A DNA stretch of 19,518 nucleotides from contig DASPXK010000442.1 of NCBI GenBank assembly GCA_035637315.1, positions 1 through 19,518 on the forward strand. The letters are read 5' to 3'. Origin of the DNA: DASPXK01 sp035637315. GTDB lineage: Bacteria > Chloroflexota > UBA6077 > JACCZL01. The position numbers and the translations under genes are program-made. Under the pieces are notes generated by a model. The model made no database searches and was not told the DNA's origin. It was given only the letters and a program-made list of their open reading frames with translations. Positions 7,646 to 15,140 of the stretch are shown here, piece by piece. Every line of letters starts with the position of its first letter. Positions within the stretch are counted from its first letter, which is position 1.

Positions 7646-7794
7646 TTGTCATCCTGAGAGCATATTGTCATCCTGAGCGAAGCGAAGGATCCGCACCTCC
7701 ATCACCGGGCACGGATCCTTCGCTTCGCTCCCACGAAAATGAACTTTCATTCGCTCGGGGCGGGCCGAAGGCCCATGACTCCTCAGGATGACAA
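7646..7794. repeat. Palindromic mobile-type intergenic repeat (REP/MITE-like)
   Basis: TTGTCATCCTGAG occurs twice directly (7646-7658 and 7665-7677) and once inverted as CTCAGGATGACAA (7782-7794). Between the outer ends lies an 18-base perfect inverted repeat, AGCGAAGCGAAGGATCCG (7676-7693) against its complement at 7712-7729, with an 18-base loop. Two smaller palindromes follow: AATGAA/TTCATT (about 7739-7752) and GGGCC-GAA-GGCCC (about 7762-7774). The core motif is a well-known dispersed intergenic repeat in many environmental bacterial genomes. No transposase is encoded, so any movement would depend on one elsewhere. Its right end overlaps the last codons of dgkA. Confidence 0.85.
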
Positions 7795-8157
7795 CAGGGC
7801 CGCGAGCAGGAGCGGGCCGAGGACCACCAGACCGACGACGGCAGCAGCCAGCGCGGCCATCAGGACACCGGCCGCGGCGACGTCTTTGGCTACCCTGGCC
7901 AGCTCGTGGTACCGCGGGCTCGCCAGGTCCACCAGCGCCTCGAGGGCAGTATTGAGCGCCTCGGCCACCAGCACCAGGCCAATCGCTAGGATCAGCACGG
8001 CCAGCTCGGTTGGGCTGGCCCGCAAAGCGACCCCGAGCGCCACCGCGCCAACGGCCACGGCGCAGTGCACCCAGAAATTTGTCTGGGTACGAAACAGGTG
8101 GTGGATGCCGCGCCAGGCAAAGCGAAAGCTCTTCAAAATGCGGCCCAGGTAGCTCAC
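7783..8157 (-). CDS. dgkA: DgkA-family diacylglycerol/undecaprenol kinase
   Basis: A 124-residue integral membrane protein, the usual size. FRFAWRGI (11-18), the catalytic-helix motif EALNTALEALVDL (66-78) and ARVAKDVAAAGV (88-99) match the Gram-positive type DgkA, which phosphorylates undecaprenol or diacylglycerol for lipid-carrier recycling. Three membrane helices are evident. The GTG at 8157 gives the N-terminus normal for the family and lies 10 bases after the ybeY stop; an upstream GTG at 8208 would add 17 residues and overlap ybeY. The last codons (LLSS and the TGA) fall within the end of a palindromic repeat, so the C-terminus may have been reset by that insertion. Confidence 0.9.
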   Translation of the reverse strand: MSYLGRILKSFRFAWRGIHHLFRTQTNFWVHCAVAVGAVALGVALRASPTELAVLILAIGLVLVAEALNTALEALVDLASPRYHELARVAKDVAAAGVLMAALAAAVVGLVVLGPLLLAALLSS

Positions 8158-8167
8158 CGGCCCGGTC

Positions 8168-8671
8168 TCACCGGTTGAGGCCAACGGCCGCCAGGGCCGC
8201 CTCCTCACGGGCCCGCATCAGCGCCCGATCTCCCTCGTCCTCGTGGTCGTGGCCGAGAATGTGGAGCAGCCCGTGGGCGATCAGGTAGCCCAGCTCGCGA
8301 TCCACCGAGTGGCCGTATTCCGCCGCCTGGGCGACCGCGCGTGGGAACGAGACCACGACGTCACCCAGCTCCCGCGCCTGGCCGGGCGGCCGGGCGAAGG
8401 CCCGAGGCGACGAAGCGCGGCTGGCTGAGGGTGGGTCGAGCGGGAATGAGAGGACGTCGGTCGGCGTGGCATGGCCGCGATGGCGGGCGTTCAGCTCCGC
8501 GATCTCGCGGTCGTCGACCAGGATGACTGACAGACTCACTGGGCCGCCAACGCCCTCGTCGCCTAGCACCGCCGCGCACAGCTTGCGTATCCGCCGCCGG
8601 TCCACGCGGGCACCCAGCGACGCGGGGATGTGAAAACGCAGCTCCAGGCGGAGCGGATCAGCGGGCGCCAT
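8168..8671 (-). CDS. ybeY: Endoribonuclease YbeY (16S rRNA maturation, ribosome quality control)
   Basis: A 167-residue protein of normal length. The zinc-binding signature HGLLHILGHDHE supplies His133, His137 and His143. The preceding conserved stretch NARHRGHATPTDVLSFPL (61-78) and GDVVVSFP (103-110) are also typical. YbeY is a metal-dependent RNase acting on 16S rRNA 3'-end processing and defective ribosomes. Its ATG lies inside the end of pgpH (14-base overlap), and dgkA follows directly, the same order as in Bacillus subtilis (pgpH-ybeY-dgkA). The segment around residues 80-101 is an unusually long Pro/Ser/Arg-rich insertion before the conserved GDVVVS strand. Confidence 0.95.
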   Translation of the reverse strand: MAPADPLRLELRFHIPASLGARVDRRRIRKLCAAVLGDEGVGGPVSLSVILVDDREIAELNARHRGHATPTDVLSFPLDPPSASRASSPRAFARPPGQARELGDVVVSFPRAVAQAAEYGHSVDRELGYLIAHGLLHILGHDHEDEGDRALMRAREEAALAAVGLNR

Positions 8672-10802
8672 CGGCGGCCGGTGCCGGCAGCTCGGTGGCC
8701 GGCTTGGCCGCGAACGCTTCCTTGGCCTGTTCCGGGTACTCGATGCGAGGGTGGTACATGCCCACCAGGATGGCCCGAAACGCGTCCTTGATCCGCTGGA
8801 TGTCGCGCAGAGTCAGATCACAGTCGTCGAGCTGGCCCTCGTTCAGGCGCTGCATGACGAGCTGGTCGACGAGCGCCGCGATCGCCTCGGCCGAGTGGTC
8901 TTTGCTCGCGCGGGCCGCCGCCTCGACCGAGTCCGCGAGCATCAGGATAGCCCCCTCCTTGCTCTGGGGACGCGGTCCCGGGTAGGTGAAGCTGGCCGGG
9001 TCCGGCTCGGGCTGGCCGCTCGCCGCGGCGGCGTCCATCGCCTGGTGGTAGAAGAAACTGACCAGCCGGGTGCCGTGATGCTGGGGGATCAGCTCGCGCA
9101 CTCGGGCCGGCACGCCGTACTGCTCGCACAGCTCGATCCCGTCTTTGACGTGAGCCCGAACAATCTCGGCGCTCACCTCCGGCTCGAGAGTCTCATGGAC
9201 GTTCTCGCCACCGGCCTGGTTCTCCACGAAAAAGTAGGGCCGCCGCAGCTTGCCGATGTCGTGGTAGTACGCCCCAACCCGCACGAACAGCGGGTCGGCG
9301 CCCACCTCCTCGGCGGCCCGCTCGCCGAGGTTGCCCACCATGATGCTGTGGTGATACGTGCCCGGCGCTTCCATGAGCAGGCGCCGCAGGAGCGGCTGGG
9401 TGGGGTTGGCCAGCTCCAGGAGCTGAATGGTGGTGGTGATGCCGAAAATGCGGCCCAGCAGGCTGACGGTCCCGACGGTCAGGGCGGCCGACAGGAGGCC
9501 GTTGACGAGGCATTCGGCGCCGATGATGATCATCAGCTGCCAGTCGTCGGTGCGCTGAGCCAGCTGAAACGCCACTACCACGGCCCCCTGGGCCAGCGCG
9601 ACGAGCAGGCCGGCGACGAAGTACGAGTGTAGTCGCTCGCGGCGCCAGACCGACACTGAGGCTACGACGCCCGTCACCAGCCCCATGCTGGCCACCTCGA
9701 ACGAGCCCCCGGCCACGAAGGCAACCAGGACGGCCAGCAGCGCGGTCAACATGATCGCCAGTCGGCCATCGAGCAGAGTGGCGACCAGCATTGCGACAGC
9801 CGGCAGGGGGAAGACGTAGACCCACAAGGGGCGGGCCGGCACCACCACCTTGGCAGCCAGGACGGTGACCACGATCAGCAGGCCCAGCAGCGCCAGGGCT
9901 CGGTCGCGGCCGACGAGCGCGGGCTGGAACGCGGCCAGGTAGGCTGACAGCATGGCGACGCTGAAGAACGCGAACAGCGCGGCGGCGCCCACCTGCTGCC
10001 AGTCGAGGGTCGGGTTGCGCAGTCCGAGCAGCTCGAGCTGCTCCAGCTCGGCCGGCCCGATCACCTGGCCCTCGCGCAAGACGGTCTCGCCCTTCTCCAC
10101 CGTCACCTGGACCGGCGCCACGGCCTCCTCGGCTTCCTTGCGCAAGCGGGCCGTTGCATCCTTGTTCGGGACGACGTTGGCGGTCACGAAACGGGCAGCC
10201 AGGTCCACAGCCAGGTTGCGCTCGGTCTCGATGAGTTGGTCGCTGGCTCGAACCGGCAGTTCGCGCAGCGTGTCGGACACCGCCCGCGAGTCGTACAGCT
10301 TGGCCTTGAGCGCGTCCCAAAGCAGTCGCTGCGCCTCGCTCGAGACCATGTACCAGCGCGGGTCGTCCAGCGAGGCCAGCCAGCTCACGGACGGCTCTTG
10401 AAATGGCGGCTGACCAAGGCGGGAGAGCTCCGCCTTGCGCTGGTCGAGGCTCAGGCCGGGCGCGTTGCGGGCCGCCGAAATCCCTTGTAGCAGGGCGTTC
10501 AGGCTGGCCCGTTGGCGCTGAACGATGGCCGGGTCGATGTCGACGACCTCCTGGACCGCGGCCGCGGCGCGGTCGCGCTCGACCTTGGTCTTGACCTGGC
10601 TAGTGTAGGTCAGCTTGCGCGGCGCGCGGACGTTGGTCTGGCTCACGTCGCCCTCGCGGAACTCATACGCGCGGGGCAGCAGATTGACGCTGAGCAGCCC
10701 CCACACGACGACCGCCACCACGGAGCCAAAGGTGACGGCGCGGAGGGCCTGCTGGGACGAGACCCGCGGCGGCCGCGAGCGAATCGTGCTCAGGCTTCGC
10801 AT
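8658..10802 (-). CDS. pgpH: PgpH-type 7TM HD phosphohydrolase (c-di-AMP phosphodiesterase family)
   Basis: The 714-residue chain has an N-terminal helix (about 22-43), a large extracytoplasmic domain (about 45-265), seven membrane helices (about 268-455) and a cytoplasmic HD domain. Metal-binding residues are visible: HHSIMVGNL (His484/485), YHDIGK (His514-Asp515), His551 and QHHGT (575-579), followed by ILMLADSVEA. Characterised PgpH proteins hydrolyse cyclic di-AMP to pApA, controlling potassium and osmotic balance. Position between yqeY and ybeY fits the conserved cluster. The gene begins 28 bases after the yqeY stop; an AGGGAAA stretch upstream is only a moderate ribosome site. The activity on c-di-AMP is inferred from the family. 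Confidence 0.93.
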   Translation of the reverse strand: MRSLSTIRSRPPRVSSQQALRAVTFGSVVAVVVWGLLSVNLLPRAYEFREGDVSQTNVRAPRKLTYTSQVKTKVERDRAAAAVQEVVDIDPAIVQRQRASLNALLQGISAARNAPGLSLDQRKAELSRLGQPPFQEPSVSWLASLDDPRWYMVSSEAQRLLWDALKAKLYDSRAVSDTLRELPVRASDQLIETERNLAVDLAARFVTANVVPNKDATARLRKEAEEAVAPVQVTVEKGETVLREGQVIGPAELEQLELLGLRNPTLDWQQVGAAALFAFFSVAMLSAYLAAFQPALVGRDRALALLGLLIVVTVLAAKVVVPARPLWVYVFPLPAVAMLVATLLDGRLAIMLTALLAVLVAFVAGGSFEVASMGLVTGVVASVSVWRRERLHSYFVAGLLVALAQGAVVVAFQLAQRTDDWQLMIIIGAECLVNGLLSAALTVGTVSLLGRIFGITTTIQLLELANPTQPLLRRLLMEAPGTYHHSIMVGNLGERAAEEVGADPLFVRVGAYYHDIGKLRRPYFFVENQAGGENVHETLEPEVSAEIVRAHVKDGIELCEQYGVPARVRELIPQHHGTRLVSFFYHQAMDAAAASGQPEPDPASFTYPGPRPQSKEGAILMLADSVEAAARASKDHSAEAIAALVDQLVMQRLNEGQLDDCDLTLRDIQRIKDAFRAILVGMYHPRIEYPEQAKEAFAAKPATELPAPAADGAR

Positions 10803-10830
10803 CGTGGTCGTTTCCCTGTCAACCGGTTCG

Positions 10831-11280
10831 CTAGGCCGATGCGAGCAGCTCTCGCACGACCGTGTTCACTTCGCTCATGTCGGCCTTGTCACGCAAGCGC
10901 TGGGCCAGCGTCGACATGATCTGCCCCTGGACACGCGGGCCGCTCGTCCCGATCTCGGCCATCACCGCGCGCGCCTCCGATTCGATCTGATCGCGCGACA
11001 TCAGGCGGGGCAGGTAGGGCTCGATCGCGGCCAGCTGGGCTTCCTCATGCGCGACCAGGTCGGGCCGATTGCCCTGCTTGAATTGATCGATCGACTCGCG
11101 GTGGCGCCTGGCCACCCTGGTGACAACCGCGTACGTCTCACCCGCCGAAAGCGGACGCCGACGCTCGATCTGCTCGTTCTTGAGGGCCGCCCGCAGCATG
11201 CGGATCGCCTCGCGGCGCTCGGTGTCGCCCGACCGCATCGCCTGCCTGAGGTCGGCCATCAGCTTCTCGTCGATGTCCAT
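10831..11280 (-). CDS. yqeY: YqeY/GatB-like domain protein
   Basis: A 149-residue protein, the usual length. MADLRQAMRSGDTERREAIRMLRAALKN-type opening, the middle FKQGNRPDLVAHEEAQLAAI and LPRLMSRDQIE, and the ending QGQIMSTLAQRLRDKADMSEVN are characteristic of YqeY, a small helical protein resembling the tail domain of GatB. Its role is not settled; it may assist amidotransferase-dependent tRNA charging. In Firmicutes it follows rpsU and opens the same cluster, but here no rpsU is present and the gene has its own -10 box. No clear ribosome site precedes the ATG. Confidence 0.92.
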   Translation of the reverse strand: MDIDEKLMADLRQAMRSGDTERREAIRMLRAALKNEQIERRRPLSAGETYAVVTRVARRHRESIDQFKQGNRPDLVAHEEAQLAAIEPYLPRLMSRDQIESEARAVMAEIGTSGPRVQGQIMSTLAQRLRDKADMSEVNTVVRELLASA

Positions 11281-11358
11281 GTCGTACCCGACGACCGCGG
11301 CCGGGAGCTACCAACGCCCAACCCTGCACGCCGAAATGCGAGCCAGGCAGGTGCGGCG

Positions 11359-11364
11359 ATTATA
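11359..11364 (-). promoter_or_regulatory. Predicted -10 box of the yqeY-pgpH-ybeY-dgkA operon
   Basis: The minus strand reads TATAAT at 11364-11359, preceded by no good -35 box. Transcription would begin near 11352, giving a leader of about 70 bases before yqeY. It is back to back with a plus-strand promoter 20 bases away, so the two transcription units may compete for polymerase. Confidence 0.55.
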
Positions 11365-11384
11365 CCACGCGACAACGCCACTCC

Positions 11385-11413
11385 TTGTGCCGCTTTCCGG
11401 ACCGTCATATGAT
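11385..11413 (+). promoter_or_regulatory. Predicted promoter of the membrane protein-sigma-anti-sigma operon
   Basis: TTGTGC (11385-11390), a 17-base spacer and TATGAT (11408-11413) make a good housekeeping-type promoter. The expected start of transcription (about 11420) lies only some three bases before the ATG at 11423, and no ribosome site is present, so the first mRNA is probably leaderless or nearly so. Confidence 0.6.
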
Positions 11414-11422
11414 GTTGATGCC

Positions 11423-11884
11423 ATGGATCTGCTCGACCCGAGTCGGCTGAGCCCAGGTCACTGGCTCGCCGACGCCTCGGAGCCGATCAGCCATCCGCTG
11501 TATGCCATCCTGGCCGCCCTTCTGACGCTGGGCCTGATCGGTGGGATCTACGTACGCCTGGCCGTCGGCGAGATGTTTGGCGGGCACCGATTCAAGCAGC
11601 GCCAGGCGGCCCGCCTGGCCAACGCGGGCATCGCACTGTGCCTGCTCGGAGTAGCCATCTTGCTGTTTCGTTGGCAGCCGGTCCCGGTCCTCTCCAAGCG
11701 GATCTGGCTGCTGCTGTGGTCCGCGGGGACTGCCGCGCTGGTCGCGTACTCCAGCTTCTACTACCTTCGCATGTATCCGCGGCGGCTCGTCGCCTACGAG
11801 GAGACCGAGCGGCGGCGGCGATACCTGCCACGCCCAGCAGCGGCCGCGACCAAGCCGCGCAGAAGGTCCCGTCGCAGACGCTGA
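11423..11884 (+). CDS. Three-helix membrane protein with Arg-rich tail, unknown function
   Basis: A 153-residue protein with likely helices at about 26-46, 66-83 and 93-116, then a cytoplasmic tail with ETERRRRYLPRP and a final run of arginines and lysines (about 145-153). By the positive-inside rule the basic tail should face the cytoplasm, where it could touch nucleic acid or phospholipid heads. No family is recognised. The ATG at 11423 was chosen because it follows a promoter directly and begins the first hydrophobic unit sensibly; the open frame reaches far upstream of it. The stop is 10 bases before the sigma factor start, so it is probably in one operon with the sigma and anti-sigma genes. 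Confidence 0.75.
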   Translation: MDLLDPSRLSPGHWLADASEPISHPLYAILAALLTLGLIGGIYVRLAVGEMFGGHRFKQRQAARLANAGIALCLLGVAILLFRWQPVPVLSKRIWLLLWSAGTAALVAYSSFYYLRMYPRRLVAYEETERRRRYLPRPAAAATKPRRRSRRRR

Positions 11885-11894
11885 GAGCCTTGCC

Positions 11895-12530
11895 GTGAGC
11901 TCGCCGACTGATCCGCCGGCTGCACGACGCCGTAACAAGGAGGTGGCCCCAGTCTCGGACCTGGCCGCCCGCAGCGATGAGGACCTGATGGCTTTGCTTC
12001 AGCGCAGGGACCTCCAGGCGCTCGAGGCGCTGTACGACCGCCACCACCGTCTCGCGCTGGCGCTCGCGTACCGCGTGGTGGGCGATCGCGACTCCGCGGA
12101 GGAGGTGGTCCAGGAGACGTTCCTGGCCGCCTGGCGGCAGTCCGCCAGCTACCGTCCCGATCGCGGCGGCGCGCGCGGCTGGCTGCTGAGCATCGCCCGC
12201 CATCGGGCGATCGACCGGCTCAGGAAGGCGCGTGGACTCGGCCAGGTCGCCGAGCTGGACGAGTCGCTGGTCGACCACCGCTCGCCTGACCTGACTCAGC
12301 TGGTCCATGAAGGCTCGCTGCGCGAGCGAGTCGCCGAGGCCCTCGCAAGCTTGCCCATCGAGCAGCGCGAGGCGATCGAGCTAGCCTTCTACGGCGGCCT
12401 CACCCACACCGAGATCTCGGAGCAGACCGGCGTGCCACTCGGGACGGTCAAGGGCCGCGTGCGCCTGGCCCTGGAGAAGCTGCGGCTGACCCTGGCTGAC
12501 CTGGCGACGGAGATGGGCGGACGAGCGTGA
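11895..12530 (+). CDS. ECF-type RNA polymerase sigma factor
   Basis: A 211-residue protein with region 2 at about 30-112 (DSAEEVVQETFLAAWR at 66-81 is region 2.2; GWLLSIARHRAIDRLRK is 2.3-2.4) and region 4 at about 146-200 (ASLPIEQREAIELAFYGGLTHTEIS, then the helix-turn-helix GVPLGTVKGRVRLALEKLR). No region 1 or 3 is present, as in ECF factors. The next gene overlaps by four bases and encodes a zinc-binding RskA-like membrane anti-sigma, so the pair should respond to an envelope or redox signal. The GTG at 11895 is the most upstream reasonable start. An AAGGAGG inside the frame at about 11938 raises the chance of a shorter product, but the codon after it is GTC. Confidence 0.93.
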   Translation: MSSPTDPPAARRRNKEVAPVSDLAARSDEDLMALLQRRDLQALEALYDRHHRLALALAYRVVGDRDSAEEVVQETFLAAWRQSASYRPDRGGARGWLLSIARHRAIDRLRKARGLGQVAELDESLVDHRSPDLTQLVHEGSLRERVAEALASLPIEQREAIELAFYGGLTHTEISEQTGVPLGTVKGRVRLALEKLRLTLADLATEMGGRA

Positions 12531-13285
12531 GCGGCGAGCTGGAGAAGACACACCCCGAGGAACTCGAGGAGCTCGCCGCCGGGTACGCGCTGGGCGCGCT
12601 CGACGCGGACGATCTGGCCAGGTTGCGAGCGCACCTTCCCGAGTGCGATCGCTGCCGAACGCTGATCGCGGAGTACGGCTCGGTGGTGGTGGCCCTGCCG
12701 GCTGAGCTTGACGAGATGGAGGCGTCGCCCGAACTTCGGGATCGCATCCTGGAAGCCGCTGGCGCCAAGTGGGAGACAACGCCTACCGAGCGGTTCGCGG
12801 CGCCATTCGCACGCCCAAGGGCGCCGCTCTGGGCGCTACCGCTGTCCGCGCTGCTCGCCGTCGCGCTCGGCCTCGGCTACTGGAACTACCGCCTCCAGCA
12901 GCAGCTCGCCATTCAGACGGCGGTCATCGAGGATCAGCAGCGCGCGCTGGCCGTTGTCGCGGCGGGTGGTCGCCAGTGGACGCTGGCAGGCACCGATTCG
13001 GCGCCCAGAGCGGGCGGTGTGCTGGTCCAGGCGGCGGGCGACCCACGCCCGTTCCTATTCGCGCATGACCTGCCCGACCTCCCGCCTCAGCAGATGTATC
13101 AGGCCTGGATCATCGCGGCCGGCACGCCCCAGGAGGCGGGCCTGCTACCGCCCGGACAGGACGGCACGCACGTGGTCCGCCTCGACCGCCCGCTCGGCAG
13201 CGCCGACACGGTGGCGGTGACCATCGAACCGGCCGGCGGCAGCCGCTCGCCGACTGGTCGGATCGTGCTCGCAGGCAAGCTGTAG
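12527..13285 (+). CDS. RskA-like membrane anti-sigma factor with zinc-binding N-terminus
   Basis: A 252-residue protein. The N-terminal anti-sigma domain (about 10-60) contains His36-x3-Cys40-x2-Cys43 (HLPECDRC), the zinc anti-sigma signature that clamps ECF factors. One membrane helix follows (about 99-118). The outer domain has the RskA C-terminal pattern: MYQAWIIAAGTPQEAGLLP, then VAVTIEPAGGSRSPTGRIVL. Its GTG overlaps the sigma factor stop (GTGA), so the two are made in balanced amounts. Release would be expected through regulated proteolysis or a redox change at the zinc site; the signal cannot be told. Confidence 0.92.
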   Translation: MSGELEKTHPEELEELAAGYALGALDADDLARLRAHLPECDRCRTLIAEYGSVVVALPAELDEMEASPELRDRILEAAGAKWETTPTERFAAPFARPRAPLWALPLSALLAVALGLGYWNYRLQQQLAIQTAVIEDQQRALAVVAAGGRQWTLAGTDSAPRAGGVLVQAAGDPRPFLFAHDLPDLPPQQMYQAWIIAAGTPQEAGLLPPGQDGTHVVRLDRPLGSADTVAVTIEPAGGSRSPTGRIVLAGKL

Positions 13286-13299
13286 CGTCCTGACCCCAT

Positions 13300-13360
13300 C
13301 CTCACCCCCCAGCCCCCTCTCGCTCAAGGGAGCTTAGCTCAAGGGCAGAGGGGGAGCGAG
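13300..13360. repeat. GC-rich palindromic intergenic repeat, copy 1
   Basis: CCTCACCCCCCAGCCCCCTCT is followed by a mirrored AGAGGGGG. Perfect 8-base arms lie at 13313-13320 and 13347-13354, with GCTCAAGGG duplicated in the loop. It sits 14 bases after the anti-sigma stop and could end that transcript as a stem, though no T-run follows. Confidence 0.7.
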
Positions 13361-13450
13361 CACTACTCTGGTCTCGGGGATGACTCGCCTGTAAGTCCTG
13401 TTCGACCGGCCGACAGCCGCACGACACGACAGCCCGACGGCCGGGCCCAC

Positions 13451-13495
13451 CCTCACCCCCCAGCCCCTCTCCCTCGGGGGGGAGAGGGGGAGCAC
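13451..13495. repeat. GC-rich palindromic intergenic repeat, copy 2
   Basis: Again CCTCACCCCCCAGCCCC, with perfect 10-base arms CCCCTCTCCC (13464-13473) and GGGAGAGGGG (13480-13489) and a six-base loop. The same family as the copy 90 bases upstream, in the same orientation. Such elements are dispersed in many GC-rich genomes. Confidence 0.75.
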
Positions 13496-13540
13496 ACTGA
13501 AACAAGCGCGCTTCGCGGGGCGAGGGTCAGGGCGGGCTGC

Positions 13541-13546
13541 TACAAT
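13541..13546 (+). promoter_or_regulatory. Possible -10 box of the FHA gene pair
   Basis: TACAAT lies 22 bases before the ATG at 13568. No recognisable -35 box stands at 16-18 bases upstream (GC-rich), so this is tentative. Confidence 0.35.
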
Positions 13547-13567
13547 GCGACCGTAGAGCAGCGTCGA

Positions 13568-14284
13568 ATGATGGCAGACCAGGCCGGAACCGCCGCCACA
13601 GCGTGTCAAGCGTGTGGCGGCCCGCTGCCCGCCCCCCCTGATCTGGAGGCGATCGCGGCCGAAGTCGACGTCACGCTCGGGCTGGAGTTCAGAAGGGCCG
13701 TCGTCAGGATCGACTGGGCGGCCGCGCCGCCGAGTGGATTGATGCACACGCTATTGGCATGGCTGCCGTCCGTGAAGCAACGCGGGGCGGTGTGGCAGCG
13801 CGGACAGGAGCTGTGGGCCGAACGGGTCAGCGGGCTCGACCAGGGAGCTTGCCCGACCTGTTCTGCCGCCGCGGGCAGCCTCGAAGCCAGCCCGCCGATC
13901 CAGGACGAGCACGACTCTCAGACCATCGTCGGCCTGCCTCGGCCATCGGTCCAGAGCGGCGCCCGACTCATCGCCCTGGAGGGGCCCGTCCACGGCCACG
14001 AATTCGGTCTTGGTGGGCCGGTTACTACGATCGGGCGGAGCATCGGCTGCCAGGTGACGATCGATGACGAACGGGTGGCCCAACAGCACCTCCGGATCGT
14101 CCGCCAGGAGCAACGGTGGCTGGTAGAGGACGTTGTCAGCTCAGGTCTGGCTTACGTCAACGACGAACAGCTAACCCAGGCGCGTGAGCTGAGCAGCGGG
14201 GATACGATTCGGATCGGGTCGGCACGCCTGCGCTTTGAAGCCAACGGGCGGGGAAACGAGGATGCGCTGTCCCCACTGCGCTAA
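13568..14284 (+). CDS. Zinc-ribbon/degenerate FHA-domain protein
   Basis: A 238-residue protein. Two CxxC knuckles, Cys13/Cys16 and Cys95/Cys98, flank about 80 residues with no recognised fold and may bind one zinc. A C-terminal FHA-like domain (about 132-225) keeps TIGRS (154-158) and His174. However, the phosphothreonine-contacting Ser of the SxxH motif is Ala171, and the Asn-Gly of the later loop is replaced (SSGLAYVND, 191-199). It therefore probably does not bind phosphothreonine in the usual way. The gene overlaps the next FHA gene by 23 bases, so the two are coupled. The ribosome site is weak; the adjacent Met codon at 13571 is an equal alternative start. Confidence 0.8.
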   Translation: MMADQAGTAATACQACGGPLPAPPDLEAIAAEVDVTLGLEFRRAVVRIDWAAAPPSGLMHTLLAWLPSVKQRGAVWQRGQELWAERVSGLDQGACPTCSAAAGSLEASPPIQDEHDSQTIVGLPRPSVQSGARLIALEGPVHGHEFGLGGPVTTIGRSIGCQVTIDDERVAQQHLRIVRQEQRWLVEDVVSSGLAYVNDEQLTQARELSSGDTIRIGSARLRFEANGRGNEDALSPLR

Positions 14285-15122
14285 CGACAATCCGGACGAG
14301 TTCCGCTTCTGCCTGGAGTGCGGGGCACAGCTGGGCGAGGCGCCGTCCCAGGCAGCGGGCGTGGCCTGGGCTCCGCCGGCCGAGCGCTACGCGCCGCCCA
14401 ACGAGACCTACGCAATGGTCGACGAACCCCGTGCGGGCCGCACCCCGGCCCCGCCGGTCCAGCGCCCGCCGACCGCCGTGCCCGCGCAGGAGCCCGCGGC
14501 CCTACCCAGGCTCGTGGTCCTCCATGGCGCCACGGGCCAGTCCGAATATCAGCTCACCGCGCCGCCTATCGCGATCGGACGGTCCCGATCGAATGACATC
14601 ATCGTCGAGGACGTCAAGGTCTCGCGCCAGCACGCCCGGATCGTGCGCGACGCGCGGGGCTTCGCGATCGAGGACCTCAACAGCCGCAACGGCACACGCG
14701 TCAACAACCAGTCGGTCCGTGGATCGAGTCGCCTGGAGGATGGGACCGTCATCCAGATCGGGGACGCCGGCTTCCGGTTCGACCATGCCCCGGAGCCGGC
14801 CATCGTCCAACCTGCCCCTGCTCCGCCGCCGCTCGAGCAGCCAGCCCCACCCCACCCGCCACAAGTCGAGCACCGCAAGGGCGACTCGATCCAGGTACTG
14901 TTCTCCGTAGCCTGGGCGCCGATCCACTGCCCGAACTGTCGCGGGATCGGCACCATGCGCCCCATCGTTTACGGCCCGGCCGCGATGACGGCGGCCGCGC
15001 AGAAGGCGGCCCAGCGAGGCGAGGTCGTCCTGGGGGGTATGGCGGTCGTCTCCGACAGCCCAAACGCCCAGTGCGTAACGTGCGGCACGCGGGTCCGGAT
15101 CATCCCGGCCGCGCCGGAGTGA
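14262..15122 (+). CDS. Zinc ribbon-FHA-zinc ribbon protein (canonical phosphothreonine reader)
   Basis: A 286-residue protein. An N-terminal zinc ribbon (Cys3, Cys6, Cys17, Cys20) is followed by a Pro-rich linker and an FHA domain (about 83-175) with all usual contacts: Gly106-Arg107, Ser121 and His124 in VSRQHARI, and Asn143-Gly144 in NSRNGT. A second Pro-rich linker (about 176-203) leads to a C-terminal domain with CPNC (223-226), RPIVYGPA and GEVVLGG, then CVTCG (271-275). This matches a zinc-ribbon module seen in many bacterial proteins of unknown role. The ATG at 14262 was chosen because the zinc ribbon starts at once and a GGGG stretch lies about eight bases upstream. FHA domains bind phosphothreonine made by Ser/Thr kinases; none is encoded in this window. 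Confidence 0.88.
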   Translation: MRCPHCANDNPDEFRFCLECGAQLGEAPSQAAGVAWAPPAERYAPPNETYAMVDEPRAGRTPAPPVQRPPTAVPAQEPAALPRLVVLHGATGQSEYQLTAPPIAIGRSRSNDIIVEDVKVSRQHARIVRDARGFAIEDLNSRNGTRVNNQSVRGSSRLEDGTVIQIGDAGFRFDHAPEPAIVQPAPAPPPLEQPAPPHPPQVEHRKGDSIQVLFSVAWAPIHCPNCRGIGTMRPIVYGPAAMTAAAQKAAQRGEVVLGGMAVVSDSPNAQCVTCGTRVRIIPAAPE

Positions 15123-15140
15123 CAAGGCCCGCGCCAGCTG

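Noticed and set aside
8751..9632. 293-codon plus-strand open frame opposite pgpH
   Set aside because: Shadow of the conserved HD domain gene on the other strand; no motifs of its own.
11120..11422. Upstream extension of the three-helix membrane protein
   Set aside because: It would overlap yqeY in antisense and pass through two promoters; the ATG at 11423 fits the promoter and the helices.
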